Source of the DNA: Bifidobacterium callitrichidarum
GTDB taxonomy: Bacteria; Actinomycetota; Actinomycetes; Actinomycetales; Bifidobacteriaceae
Length of the DNA: 64,000 bases
NCBI RefSeq assembly: GCF_003129905.1
Contig: NZ_QFFM01000005.1
Span: 62,001-126,000 of the forward strand
Reading direction: 5' to 3'
The notes under the pieces were generated by a model. The model worked only from the letters and a program-made list of their open reading frames with translations, made no database searches and had not been told where the DNA came from. Below, piece by piece: positions 1 to 8,794 of this stretch. The translations under genes and the position numbers were made by a program. Numbering within the stretch: position 1 is the first letter of the stretch; each line of letters opens with the position of its first letter.

Positions 1-27
1 TGCACGGGAATCGAACGAAAACCATTA

Positions 28-249
28 GGCTCTGTTAAACCAAGATTGACATGAATTCCCTTGGACTACCCCTCAGTCGGCTTCGCCGCTAGCTCGTCCT
101 GCAATTAGGGACGAACTTCGTTCGCGTTTTACTGGCTCGACTTTCGTCTCGCACATTGCCTGCAAACAGCTCCGCTGTTTTCTTTGCGGCAATGTCCTGA
201 CAAGGGGAGCCAAGAATAAGGGGCATGTCAGTCTTGGTTTAACAGAGCC
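28..249. mobile_element. MITE-like palindromic element, full copy A
   Basis: The element begins with ggctctgttaaaccaagatt and ends with the reverse complement of almost the same string, giving imperfect terminal inverted repeats of about 25 bp. It contains no credible gene. A second full copy lies at 35133-35356 in the opposite orientation: the block reading agccaagaataagggg here reads as its complement there. The interior has its own hairpins, such as cagctccgctg. The lack of a transposase and the several decayed relatives in this window suggest a non-autonomous element. Positions 1-27 hold nothing I can identify. Confidence 0.75.
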
Positions 250-272
250 AACCATCAATCACACGAAACACC

Positions 273-1685
273 ATGTCTCATCCTGAACAAATCTCGTTAA
301 GCGACCGTCGCCGTGCGCTCATTTTCGCCAATATCATGCTCTCGTGCATCGCCACCACCATCATGGCCACGGCGCTCACCACGGCCCTGCCGCCCATCGT
401 GGCCGACCTGGGCATCACCATGCAGACCGGCCAGTGGCTCACCAGCGGCTACTCGCTCGCCATGGGCATCGTCATGCCGCTGACCGCGTTCCTCATCACG
501 CGGTTCCCGACCAAACCGTTGTACCTCGCCGGCGCGGCGCTGTTCATCGTCGGCTCACTGGTCTGCGTGGCGCCGGTGCCGTTCGCCGTCATCATGATCG
601 GCCGCGTAGTGCAGGCGTGCGGCAACGGACTGCTCATGTCGATGGCGCAAGTCGTGCTCATGACCATTTATCCGGACAACCGCGGCACGATTATGGGCTG
701 GTACGGGCTTGCGGTCGGCGTCACGCCGGTGATTGCACCGACATTGTCCGGACTGATGGTGGATGCATTCGGATGGCGGTCGATTTTCTACCTGGTGATC
801 GGCGTGATGGCGTTGTCGCTGATTGCGGCGTGCTTCGTATTCGGCAACGTACTCAAGACGTCGAAGCGATCCTTCGACGTGCTGTCCTTTGCGGTGAGCA
901 TCATCGCGTTCGGCGGCGTGACGCTCGGCATCGGCAACATCGGTTCCATGCCGTTCGTCAGCACGACGGTGCTGCCGCCGTTGGTGCTGGGTGCCACGGC
1001 TTCCATATGGTTCGTGATGCTGCAGCTCAGGCGCGAGCGCCCATTCCTCGACGTACGTATCCTGCGCAACTAAGGGTTCGCGTTGAGCGTGATCGGCAGC
1101 ATGCTACTGTACTTCGCGATGATGGGCTCGTCCGTGATGCTGCCGCTTTACGTGCAGACCATCAAGGGTGGTTCCGCGTCGATGGCCGGTCTGGTGAGCC
1201 TGCCCGGTTCGCTCGCCATGGCGATCATCAGTCCGATGGCCGGCCGATTGTACGACCGGTTCGGTGTGCGGCGACTGTTCTTGATTGGCGGCATTTGCCT
1301 GACCGCAAGCAACTTGTGCATGGGACTGCTGCCGTTGGTGGCGTCAATCTGGGTGGCCGCCACAATCAATGTGGTGCGCTCGCTGGCGATCGGTTGCCTG
1401 ATGATGCCGCTCGTGACATGGGGCACCGCCTGTGTCGGTGAGGGACGTCTCGCTGACGCGAACGCGCTGCTCACCGCATTGCGCACGATCGCCGGTGCGA
1501 TCGGCCAGGCCGTGTTCGTCGGGATGATGACCGCCCTGGCAGCCTCCGCGCACTCCGGAGGCATGGGACTAGCCGCAGCGAACATGCACGGCCTGAACTT
1601 GACGTTTCTAGCGATGGGTGCGTGCGCGGTCCCGTTGATCATTATCCCGCTCGTGCTCCTACGTGGTGAACGAAGCGTGCGATAA
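273..1685 (+). pseudogene. MFS drug exporter (DHA2/EmrB-like), interrupted by an in-frame stop
   Basis: This would be a proton-driven multidrug exporter of the inner membrane. The first 266 codons give about eight hydrophobic segments, beginning with a short cytoplasmic tail and IMLSCIATTIMATALTTALP. The family motif region GRVVQACGNGLLMS lies near residue 110. Codon 267 (1071-1073) is TAA, and the same frame then runs on as GFALSVIGSMLLYFAMMG to 1685 with the remaining membrane segments. The two halves together give about 470 residues, normal for the DHA2 family. A CAA-to-TAA change would explain the break. The second half has no good ribosome site, so two separate functional proteins are unlikely. 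A sequencing error is the alternative. Confidence 0.8.
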
Positions 1686-1729
1686 CAATATCGGCCATGG
1701 GCGGTACGCGTCGAGAATTGTGGTGATTG

Positions 1730-1747
1730 ACTTCGAGCGCTCGAAGT
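1730..1747. promoter_or_regulatory. Perfect 18-bp palindrome (operator candidate)
   Basis: The sequence acttcgagcgctcgaagt is an exact palindrome in the 108-bp gap between the MFS remnant and the methyltransferase gene. It has no loop and no T-run, so it looks more like a protein-binding site than a terminator. It lies 46 bp upstream of the methyltransferase start. Confidence 0.4.
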
Positions 1748-1793
1748 TGGTATATCTGCTGATGATGCAAAACATCCATCAGGAGGCGGCCGG

Positions 1794-2576
1794 ATGATAT
1801 CCGATGAGAACATAGATCACGGTGTTCCCTTTGATTGGGGGCGCGTATCAGACGAGTATGCGCGGTATCGTGACATTTACCCGGTGCGGTTTTACCAGAG
1901 GATTCTCGACCGTGGCCTGTGCCGTGACGGGCAGCATGTTCTTGATTTGGGCACCGGCACGGGTGTGATTCCGAGATCCCTGGCCCGGTATGGCGCGACA
2001 TGGGTCGGCATCGACATCTCCGAACAGCAGATCGCCCAAGCACGGCGGCTTTCCGAAGGCATGGGCATCGAATACCGGGCGATACCGGCGGAGCATATCG
2101 ATTTTCCCGATGGTACGTTCGACGTGATCACCGCATGCCAATGCTTCTGGTATTTCGACCATGAGACGATCCATGGCATCCTGCATCGCATCCTCAAACC
2201 TAACGGGCGTATCCTCGTGCTGTATATGGCATGGTTGCCGTTCGAGGATCCGATTGCGGACGCAAGCGAACGACTGATCCTGAAATACAATCCGAACTGG
2301 AGCGGCGCGGGGGAGCGAATGCGGCCGATCGACATTCCTGCCTGCTACGCGGACGGCTTTGCACTCATCCATCATGAGGAATACAAGCTCACAGTACCGT
2401 TCACGCGCGAAAGCTGGAACGGACGAGTAAAAGCATGCCGTGGCATCGGCGCATCCCTTTCCGCGCACGACATCGCAGCGTGGGAGCAGGAGCATAAGGC
2501 GCTGCTCGAACGCATCGCTCCAGAACGGTTTGAGGTGCTGCATTATGCCGCTATGGCCGAACTGAAACGCATTTGA
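1794..2576 (+). CDS. Class I SAM-dependent methyltransferase
   Basis: Encodes a 260-residue cytoplasmic methyltransferase of the Methyltransf_11/25 type. The SAM-binding motif I reads VLDLGTGTG near residue 49, followed by the acidic end of strand 2 (GIDIS) and the motif IV region FDVITACQCFWYF. The segment ILKPNGRILVLYMAWLPFED is the usual strand after the substrate loop. The start is supported by AGGAGG at 1781-1786, seven bases before the ATG. The substrate cannot be read from the sequence; the neighbours (broken exporter, NUDIX hydrolase) do not form an obvious pathway. Confidence 0.85.
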   Translation: MISDENIDHGVPFDWGRVSDEYARYRDIYPVRFYQRILDRGLCRDGQHVLDLGTGTGVIPRSLARYGATWVGIDISEQQIAQARRLSEGMGIEYRAIPAEHIDFPDGTFDVITACQCFWYFDHETIHGILHRILKPNGRILVLYMAWLPFEDPIADASERLILKYNPNWSGAGERMRPIDIPACYADGFALIHHEEYKLTVPFTRESWNGRVKACRGIGASLSAHDIAAWEQEHKALLERIAPERFEVLHYAAMAELKRI

Positions 2577-2621
2577 ATAGTGATAATGGTCATAGACAAA
2601 TCTGCAACGAATGGCGGCATC

Positions 2622-3287
2622 ATGAACGAACCAGCATCAGCATCACCAGCATTATCGACATCATCGGCTACGTCGTCGAATCGTATGCTGCTCGATTGGA
2701 GCAAGGAGCTGCAGGCTCTTGCCCAGACCGGGTTAATGTACAGTCAGAATCCGTTCGACCGGGAACGGTATGAACGGATACGCGCTATAGCGGTTGACAT
2801 GCTCGCCATGCAGACCGATATGCCGGTCGAACACATACGCGGCCTGATCAATGCTGGATACCCGACGCCGAAACTCGACACCAGGGCGGCAATCTTCGAT
2901 GCGGACGGTCGTATCCTGCTCACGCACGAAAATAGTGGTGAATGGTCGCTTCCCGGTGGTTGGGTTGATGAGAACCAGTCCGTGCGGTCCAACACGATCA
3001 AGGAAGTCAAAGAGGAAGCTGGACTCGACGTAACCGCCGACCGACTCATCGCGGTGCAGGATTGTGCCAACCATAACGGACTGTCGTTTCCATATGGAGT
3101 GATCAAATTCTTTGTGTTGTGCACCCGCATCGACGGGCAATTCGAGCCGAACATCGAAACGACGGAGATCCGCTACTTCGACGAAGACCAACTACCCCGA
3201 CTTTCCACGACGAGAAATACCGCAGAGCAGATCGCCATGTGCTTTGCCGCCCACCGCGACCCCGACTGGACGACGTTGTTCGAGTAG
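2622..3287 (+). CDS. NUDIX hydrolase with N-terminal helper domain
   Basis: Hydrolyses a nucleoside diphosphate linked to another group; ADP-ribose-like substrates are usual for this architecture. Residues around DWSKELQALAQTGLMYSQNP form the helical N-terminal domain seen in NUDIX_N_2 proteins. The NUDIX box follows as GWVDENQSVRSNTIKEVKEE and then AGL: the metal-binding KEVKEE core is intact, while the first glutamate of the consensus is Gln. The start is uncertain. GTG 2580, ATG 2586, ATG 2622 and ATG 2685 share the frame, and the recognisable domain begins only after 2685. The gene closely follows the methyltransferase stop at 2576, so co-transcription is plausible. Confidence 0.8.
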   Translation: MNEPASASPALSTSSATSSNRMLLDWSKELQALAQTGLMYSQNPFDRERYERIRAIAVDMLAMQTDMPVEHIRGLINAGYPTPKLDTRAAIFDADGRILLTHENSGEWSLPGGWVDENQSVRSNTIKEVKEEAGLDVTADRLIAVQDCANHNGLSFPYGVIKFFVLCTRIDGQFEPNIETTEIRYFDEDQLPRLSTTRNTAEQIAMCFAAHRDPDWTTLFE

Positions 3288-3300
3288 ATGAGTGGTTTCT

Positions 3301-3873
3301 CTATTCCACGCCGCGCAGCAACGTATGTGCGTAGTCGTGCAACTGTTCGCGGGTGAGCGTGTGCCCGCGCAGATACGCCCAGTCGAGCACCAGCATCACC
3401 GTGTTCGCGTAATGGTCGGCGATCAGGTCCGCCGGCAGTGTGAAGCGGTCACGGTCGATGCAGGTGCGGATGATCTCGCGCGCCTGACGCTCGATGAAAC
3501 CGTGCAGGCTGGAGAACAGTGGTCCCTCGGAGGAATTATTCCTCAGGATCGCGCGTAGCAGTTCGGTGTTGGACTCCAGCAGATCCGCCATGGCGTCCAG
3601 CGCCGTATCGATGCGATGCTCGGGCGCGGTCGATGCGAGGTCGGCGAGGTCGGCCTGCCTGGACAGGGCGGTCCAGCAGTAGGCGAGCAGGTCGTCGCGG
3701 TCCTCGAAGTAGTTATAGAACGTGGCGCGCGGATATCCGGCGTGTTCGCACAGTTCGTTGACGCTGATGTCGGCGAACGGTTTCTCGGCGAGCAACGCCG
3801 TGATCGCCTCGAAGAATGCGTCGAGCGTGCGCTGCGTGCCGCGTGTGATCTTGCCGTTGAGGTCCTTCTTCAT
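3301..3873 (-). CDS. TetR-family transcriptional repressor
   Basis: A 190-residue DNA-binding regulator. The N-terminal TetR helix-turn-helix is clear around residues 35-60 (ISVNELCEHAGYPRATFYNY followed by FEDRDDLLAY). The C-terminal half is the variable ligand-binding and dimerisation part, with DLIADHYANTVMLVLDWAY near the end. It is divergent from the Old Yellow Enzyme gene at 3974, with 100 bp between the starts holding an inverted repeat over a good promoter. It probably represses that gene, and perhaps itself, until an electrophile or related ligand is present. That role is inferred from arrangement only. Confidence 0.85.
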   Translation of the reverse strand: MKKDLNGKITRGTQRTLDAFFEAITALLAEKPFADISVNELCEHAGYPRATFYNYFEDRDDLLAYCWTALSRQADLADLASTAPEHRIDTALDAMADLLESNTELLRAILRNNSSEGPLFSSLHGFIERQAREIIRTCIDRDRFTLPADLIADHYANTVMLVLDWAYLRGHTLTREQLHDYAHTLLRGVE

Positions 3874-3902
3874 GATTTACCAGCATATCCTATCGTCCAG
3901 AA

Positions 3903-3946
3903 TTTTACAATTGTCTAAATCCGTGTTATGTTGGACAACTGTAAAA
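3903..3946 (+). promoter_or_regulatory. Promoter with overlapping inverted repeat, probable TetR operator
   Basis: TTTACA (3904-3909) and TATGTT (3927-3932) are separated by exactly 17 bp and point toward the gene at 3974. The arms ttttacaattgtc (3903-3915) and gacaactgtaaaa (3934-3946) are inverted repeats with one mismatch. They overlap the -35 box and lie just after the -10 box. This is where a repressor from the divergent TetR gene would block transcription. Confidence 0.6.
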
Positions 3947-3973
3947 ACATAGACGTATGGAAAGTTTGATGCC

Positions 3974-5275
3974 ATGACGAACGACACGACCAAGACGGCG
4001 ACGCCGGTCGCCGAACCGCTGACCCTGCCCTGCGGCGTGACGGTGAAGAACCGGTTCTACAAATCCGCGATGAACGAGGCACTCGCCGGGCGCAACTGTG
4101 CGCCGACCGAAGCGCACGTGCGTCTGTACCGCACGTGGGCAAACGGCGGTGCCGGCGTGCTCGTCACCGGCAACGTGATGGTCGACCACACGCAGCTGGG
4201 GGAGCCGGGCAACGTCGCCGTCGAGGACGAACGTGACCTTGCCATGCTGCGACGCTGGGCCGCGGCCGGCACCGAAAACGGCACGCACTGCTGGATGCAG
4301 ATCAACCATCCCGGCCGCCAGTCGCCCATTACCATCAACCGGCATCCGCTCGCGCCAAGCGCCGGCACAGTGGACGGCGACTACGGTAGGTTCTTCGCCG
4401 AACCCACCGAGCTGACCCGAGACCAGATTCGCGACATCATCCGCCGGTTCGCCAACACCGCGCGCATCGCCAAGAAGGCCGGCTTCACCGGCGTCGAGAT
4501 CCACGCGGCGCACGGCTACCTCATCAACCAGTTCCTCTCGCCGCTCGACAACCGACGCACCGACGAGTATGGCGGCAGCCTCGAAAACCGCGCCCGCTTC
4601 CTGTTCGACGTATTCGACGCCGTGCGCGAGGCCGTCGGTCCGAAATTCCCGATTGCGGTGAAGCTCAACTCGTCCGACGTGCCGATCGCCGTCAAGGTCA
4701 ACGAGCGCAACGGCGCGCCGGGCGGATTCAATGAAGAGGAATCCATCTGGGTCATGAAGCAGCTTGAAGCCCGCGGCGTCGACCTCATCGACATCTCCGG
4801 CGGCACGTACTCCAAGCCCGTCATCCAATCCAACGACGGCGCCGCCGAGGACCGTCGCCGCGGCGTCTACTTCACCGACTTCGCACGCCGCATCAAAGGC
4901 GAGCTGACCGTGCCGGTCGCCCTGACCGGCGGCTTCCGTTGCGCGGCCGACATGGAGCGTGCGCTCGGCGAGGGCATCACGCAGATGATCGGCATCGCGC
5001 GTCCTCTGGCGATCGTGCCCGACATGCCGAACCGCATCCTCCGTGACGGCTGGCGAAGCACCGTGTCGTTGCCGAGGATAACGACCGGCATCAAGTCGCT
5101 CGACAAGGCGTTCGGCGGCATCCTGGTCATCAGCTGGTTCGAGCTGCAGATGAACCGCATCGGCCGTGGACGACGCCCCGATTCGCGCATCGGCGGCATG
5201 CGCGCGCTCCTGTTCGCCCTCAAACAGCATGGCCCCGCGGCGCTCGCCCCGCGTCGCCGCAAAGGGCATCAGTGA
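3974..5275 (+). CDS. Old Yellow Enzyme-family NADH:flavin oxidoreductase
   Basis: A 433-residue FMN-dependent TIM-barrel oxidoreductase, likely reducing activated C=C bonds of enones or related electrophiles in the cytoplasm. Visible family features are the entry strand region KSAMNEALAGRN, QINHPGRQSP for the flavin site, and the hallmark block FTGVEIHAAHGYLINQFLSP followed by NRRTDEYGGSLENRARF. Near the C-terminus GGFRCAADMERAL and IGIARPL form the phosphate-binding part. No C-terminal FAD/NADH domain is present, so it is the short OYE form rather than a dienoyl-CoA reductase. It is the first gene of a TetR-controlled unit that continued into the decayed SDR. Confidence 0.9.
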   Translation: MTNDTTKTATPVAEPLTLPCGVTVKNRFYKSAMNEALAGRNCAPTEAHVRLYRTWANGGAGVLVTGNVMVDHTQLGEPGNVAVEDERDLAMLRRWAAAGTENGTHCWMQINHPGRQSPITINRHPLAPSAGTVDGDYGRFFAEPTELTRDQIRDIIRRFANTARIAKKAGFTGVEIHAAHGYLINQFLSPLDNRRTDEYGGSLENRARFLFDVFDAVREAVGPKFPIAVKLNSSDVPIAVKVNERNGAPGGFNEEESIWVMKQLEARGVDLIDISGGTYSKPVIQSNDGAAEDRRRGVYFTDFARRIKGELTVPVALTGGFRCAADMERALGEGITQMIGIARPLAIVPDMPNRILRDGWRSTVSLPRITTGIKSLDKAFGGILVISWFELQMNRIGRGRRPDSRIGGMRALLFALKQHGPAALAPRRRKGHQ

Positions 5276-5365
5276 GCCGAGGACGCCAACGGACGACCGG
5301 AACAAGCCATCGTGCACATTGAAACGGTGGGAGATACGCGGGAATATATGAGAAAGGATCATGTA

Positions 5366-6153
5366 ATGGACATCGCCATCATCACCGGCGCGTCGTCCGG
5401 CCTCGGCCGTGAATTCGCGCGCCATATCGCCAACCGATATCAACAGCTCGATGAAATCTGGCTGATCGCGCGCAGGCCGAACGCCTCAAGGCGCTCGCGT
5501 CGGAGCTTGCCTCATCGACGCACGCAGCCTTTCGCGTCGTACCGCTCGACCTTGCCGACTCCTCCAATTACGGCGGCCTCGGCGAACTGCTGGCCGACGC
5601 GAAGCCGGTGATACGTGTGCTCGTCAACAACGCCGGTTACGAGCGCGAAGGCCTGCTACGTGACATGGAACCGAACGACATGCTTGCGATGATCGATCTC
5701 AACGTCACGGGGATGACGATGATCAACCGTACATGTCTGCCATACATGAGCCGGGGAAGTTTCGAGATCGTCACGGGCTCGGTATCCGCATTCGCGCCGA
5801 TGCCGTGGCAGGCGGTCTATGGGGCCAGCAAGGCATACGTGCACTCGCTCGTATTCGCGATTCGCGAGGAGGAACGCCGCCGCGGCGTGAACATCATGCT
5901 GCTCAGTCCCGGCAACATGGACACCGAAATGAACGTGCGCGGTTCGGGCGGCGGCAAAATCGGCATGCTACCGTACCTGAACCTTGCCAGGACAGTCGAA
6001 CGGTCGTTGAGCCTCGCGGAGCGCGGCTGCGGCGAATACACGCCGCTGATGCTCTACAAGGCGTACCGTTTGGCGGCCAAGCTTGTTCCCGCAGCGGTTA
6101 TGGCACGGTTCACTCGCCTGGACTCGGGCGGTACGAATGGTCGGGGTCTATGA
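5366..6153 (+). pseudogene. Short-chain dehydrogenase/reductase, frameshifted
   Basis: The gene starts well: AAAGGA at 5353-5358, then MDIAIITGASSGLGREFA, a classic TGxxxGxG Rossmann start. After WLIARR, near 5473-5477, the frame is lost. Adding one G (agggcc in place of aggcc) restores AERLKALASELASSTHAAF and joins it to RVLVNNAGYEREGLL, the NNAG motif. The rest is intact, including SVSAFAPMPWQAVYGASKAY with the catalytic Ser, Tyr and Lys. Only a one-base deletion separates this from an ordinary SDR of about 262 residues. It follows the Old Yellow Enzyme gene by 90 bp and was probably co-transcribed. Confidence 0.8.
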
Positions 6154-6224
6154 CGTCGCGGGCGGGATGGCAGGAGACGTCGCCGGCGATGAATCGTCGC
6201 GCATGCATGCCGCTGGTGACTGCC

Positions 6225-6649
6225 GGGATGTCGGATTCCGTCGCAATCCTTTGTATGTTCGCGTGCTGAGGAACCGTGTCGCTTCGGCGTCGTCGTAGCC
6301 GCGGAACAGGCTTTCGCCGGTATCGCGTGCGGCGATGCGCTCCATGTCCTCGTCGGCGAGCTCGAAGTCGGACGCGGCGAAGTTCTGCTCGATTACGATT
6401 GCGGTGCACGGATTTCGGGATGCACACGATGCCGCGCTGCAGCAGCCAGCGCAGGATCACCTGCGCCACTGACTTGCCGTATTTCGCGCCAATCGCCTTC
6501 ACGCGGCCTTCGTCCAGCAGTTCCTCCATCGTATGCCACGAACCGTAGTGGTCGCCGTACGGCTGGTGGATGAGATATAGGTGAGATAGTCGAGCCCCCA
6601 GTCGTGCCATCGGCCGGTCGAACGCGCGTCGTTCCGCATCATAATCCAT
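6225..6649 (-). pseudogene. Aldo/keto reductase remnant with internal deletion
   Basis: Reading leftward, MDYDAERRAFDRPMARLG, LYLIHQPYGDHYGSW and MEELLDEGRVKAIG match the middle of 2,5-diketogluconate-reductase-type AKRs. The text then jumps directly to AKYGKSVAQVILRWLLQRGI, skipping roughly a hundred residues that normally lie between. After IPKSVHRNR one extra base shifts the frame; correcting it gives IEQNFAASDFELADEDMERI and GESLFRGYDDAEATRFLS. The N-terminal barrel strands are absent. The gene is dead. An intact relative exists at 40895-41749. Confidence 0.75.
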
Positions 6650-7194
6650 CGCTCTACGGCGGTTACGTATTGGGGTCAGATGGGCCGCATGGGCGGTGGT
6701 TCTGCTCATCGGCAGCCCGCTCTATACCCCCATCAGCCGAGCCATGGCCCGCACCAACGGCTTGGTGACGGGCACGGGGTAATGGGCTGAGCGAGGCGAT
6801 AACCGAGCGAAGGTCGCATTGAGTCCGGCCGTAGACCAGTCCGTTCTTGCAGGGGCCGAAGGCGGGAACATCGCGATAAGTCCGCAGTGGCTATTCGCCT
6901 TCGGATTTGACGCAGTGGGTTTGCCTCATGCTCCTTGCAGGGGGCCGAAGGCGGGCCGTACGGCTGAGTAATCAAATTACCTAAGCGTGATGATGGTAAC
7001 TGGCTGATATCGGAGCCAAAACAAAAAAGTGAGCGGACGTCGTTGTCCGATATATTCACTTATCGCCGGAATGCGACCCGGCATATTGAATTATCGAATC
7101 TTCAGTTGTGTGACCATATCCGGTCGGGGGAGAAACGCCGCTATCTGCGTTCTCGGAGCGCTATTGGAAGCGCTTAGGCAGTGAAAGCCGTGAT
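6650..7194. other. Intergenic stretch without a convincing gene
   Basis: About 540 bp with no supported gene. A + strand frame ending in TAA at 6780-6782 reads WAVVLLIGSPLYTPISRAMA and could be the tail of a lost membrane protein, but has no start. Two direct copies of gcagg(g)ggccgaaggcggg lie near 6856 and 6943. A small hairpin, agcgct-attgga-agcgct, lies at 7158-7175, just past the stop of the leftward small gene, but has no clear T-run. Confidence 0.5.
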
Positions 7195-7323
7195 TCAGCG
7201 AGCGTTCTTGTCGACGTCGTTGATGATGTCGGCCATCACCTTGGAGTTGGACAGGCCGGCCTGAGCCATGGAGTTGACACCGTACATAGCGAGACCGCGC
7301 AGCATGGAATCCTTGATGGACAT
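7195..7323 (-). CDS. Small conserved-looking protein, 42 residues, unknown function
   Basis: The leftward frame encodes MSIKDSMLRGLAMYGVNSMA followed by QAGLSNSKVMADIINDVDKN and AR. It starts at ATG 7323 with AAAGGAA a few bases upstream, and codon use is typical of the neighbouring genes (ATC, AAC, GGC, CTG). The peptide is amphipathic and helix-forming, with no signal sequence and no transmembrane segment. It is divergent from the LacI-family gene; two operator-like palindromes lie between them, so LacI control is likely. I do not recognise the family. A regulatory peptide or small partner protein is possible. Confidence 0.7.
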   Translation of the reverse strand: MSIKDSMLRGLAMYGVNSMAQAGLSNSKVMADIINDVDKNAR

Positions 7324-7387
7324 AATATGTTCCTTTCGTTGGGTCAAAGCCTTGGGCCTTGAACTTGTTTTTTTGTTTGGTTTCTTT

Positions 7388-7403
7388 CTGAAACCGGTTT
7401 CAG
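7388..7403. promoter_or_regulatory. LacI-type operator 1
   Basis: The 16-bp perfect palindrome ctgaaaccggtttcag has the central CG-containing symmetry typical of LacI-family operators. It lies 65 bp upstream of the leftward small gene and about 245 bp upstream of the LacI gene, where it could block the promoter of the small gene. Confidence 0.65.
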
Positions 7404-7489
7404 AATAGCGCGATGAATCCCCCTTCGCAAGTTACCGTGCGGTCATCGGCGTTTCGCGCGATATTCCGCCATTCTTACTGTTGCCTCAA

Positions 7490-7503
7490 TCGAACCGGTT
7501 CGA
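7490..7503. promoter_or_regulatory. LacI-type operator 2
   Basis: The perfect palindrome tcgaaccggttcga shares the core aaccggtt with operator 1, and its centre lies about 101 bp away. Paired sites at near-integral helical spacing suit looping by a LacI tetramer or autoregulation of the gene at 7647. Confidence 0.6.
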
Positions 7504-7646
7504 GATTGTGTCGCCCCGGTTACGGGGGTGTGAGGGATATGCAGGCGTGCGTCTGGCGGCGATGTCGAAGACCGACTGTCGCCGTTGTGCCGCCATCTTC
7601 CTATTGTTGGGAACAGAGATACCAGAGGTGACGCAAAGGGGAGAAC

Positions 7647-8687
7647 ATGGCGAAAAGCACGGGGCGCGCACGTCCGGTGATCAAGGACGTGGCCAAACTG
7701 GCCGGCGTATCCGCGCCGACGGTCTCCCGCTACCTCAACGGCACCGTGAACGTCACGGAGGACAAACGCCGCCGTATCGCCGAGGCCATCAAGGAACTCG
7801 GATACGAGCCGAGCGTGGTGGCCCGCGCCCTGTCCAACCGCGAGATGGACTCGGTGGTGGTCTTCGCCGCCAACCCGGACGCCTTCTCCACCTCCGCCAC
7901 CAATCACGGCGTAGAGGCCGCCGCCCGCAAACGCAGGTTCCTCGTCACCATCGTCTCGCTGGACGAATCGGACATGGATTCGGTCGAAGCCCGCGTGCGC
8001 ATGGGATTGGCCGTGCGCCCTGCCGGCGTCATCGTGTACGAATACGGCTGGGCCGGCGTCGAGGCGCTCAAGCGACTGCCCCGAGATATCCCCACGGTGG
8101 TGGTGGGCGGCGGCTTCGGCGACGGCGACTACCAGGTCATCAACGCCGAGCGCGACGGCGGCCGTTGGATGACCATGCACCTGCTGGACATGGGGCACAG
8201 CACCGTGTTCCATGTGGCCTGGGATAAGGAAACGGGCGATAACTCCCGCACGAACGGCTGGCGTGACGCGCTTGAGGAACGGGGTATCGAAGTTCCGGAG
8301 CCGGTTCTGGTCCCGGCCGGCGACCTCAGGAGAGCGGTGGCCGCGGGCAAGGCTTTGGGGCGCCGCAAGGACGTGACCGCCGTGTTCGCCGCCAGCGACG
8401 AAATCGCCATCGCGGTGATGAAGGGACTCAGGGAATCCGGCCGCAAGGTCCCGCAGGACGTGAGCGTGGTGGGATTCGACGACATGGACTTCGATGCCAT
8501 GTGGGAACCGCCACTGACCAGCTACACCCAGAATTTCCACGAGATGGGGGAGCGGGCCTTCCGCATGCTCTACGACCAGGTGCGTGCCAAGCGTGCCGGC
8601 CATGAGCCGCCGCAGTCCCAGATCGAGGTGGTCCAGGGCAAGCCGCGCCTGCGCGCGTCCGAAACCTCGCCGCGAACCAGAGCGTGA
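7647..8687 (+). CDS. LacI-family transcriptional regulator
   Basis: A 346-residue repressor. The N-terminal helix-turn-helix reads IKDVAKLAGVSAPTVSRYLN followed by the hinge region ELGYEPSVVARALS. The periplasmic-binding-protein-like sensor domain follows, with VSVVGFDDMDFDAMWEPPLT near the C-terminus as in sugar-responsive members. The start has GGGGAG about seven bases upstream. No sugar transporter or glycosidase is adjacent, so the effector is unknown. The nearest candidate target is the divergent 42-residue gene, and two matching palindromes lie in the shared intergenic region. Confidence 0.9.
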   Translation: MAKSTGRARPVIKDVAKLAGVSAPTVSRYLNGTVNVTEDKRRRIAEAIKELGYEPSVVARALSNREMDSVVVFAANPDAFSTSATNHGVEAAARKRRFLVTIVSLDESDMDSVEARVRMGLAVRPAGVIVYEYGWAGVEALKRLPRDIPTVVVGGGFGDGDYQVINAERDGGRWMTMHLLDMGHSTVFHVAWDKETGDNSRTNGWRDALEERGIEVPEPVLVPAGDLRRAVAAGKALGRRKDVTAVFAASDEIAIAVMKGLRESGRKVPQDVSVVGFDDMDFDAMWEPPLTSYTQNFHEMGERAFRMLYDQVRAKRAGHEPPQSQIEVVQGKPRLRASETSPRTRA

Positions 8688-8794
8688 CCGCCAACTGCAG
8701 GTACTGGACCGACTTGAAGTCGGCGGTGCGGTCGATACGTATATCTCGTTCATATGCAAGTAACATGGAAACCGTTGATTGGTAACATGCTTTC

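Noticed and set aside
1..27. tRNA-like 3' end on the minus strand (ttcgattcccgtgca)
   Set aside because: The bases before the T-loop do not pair with cccgt, so no T-stem forms and no tRNA body lies in the window.
273..1685. Two separate functional half-transporters
   Set aside because: The second half has no ribosome site and begins mid-domain in the same frame; a single stop codon in one gene is simpler.
6733..7059. 108-codon leftward frame between the AKR relic and the small gene
   Set aside because: Composition is random-looking with many Pro, Ser and Arg residues, and there is no ribosome site or recognisable motif.
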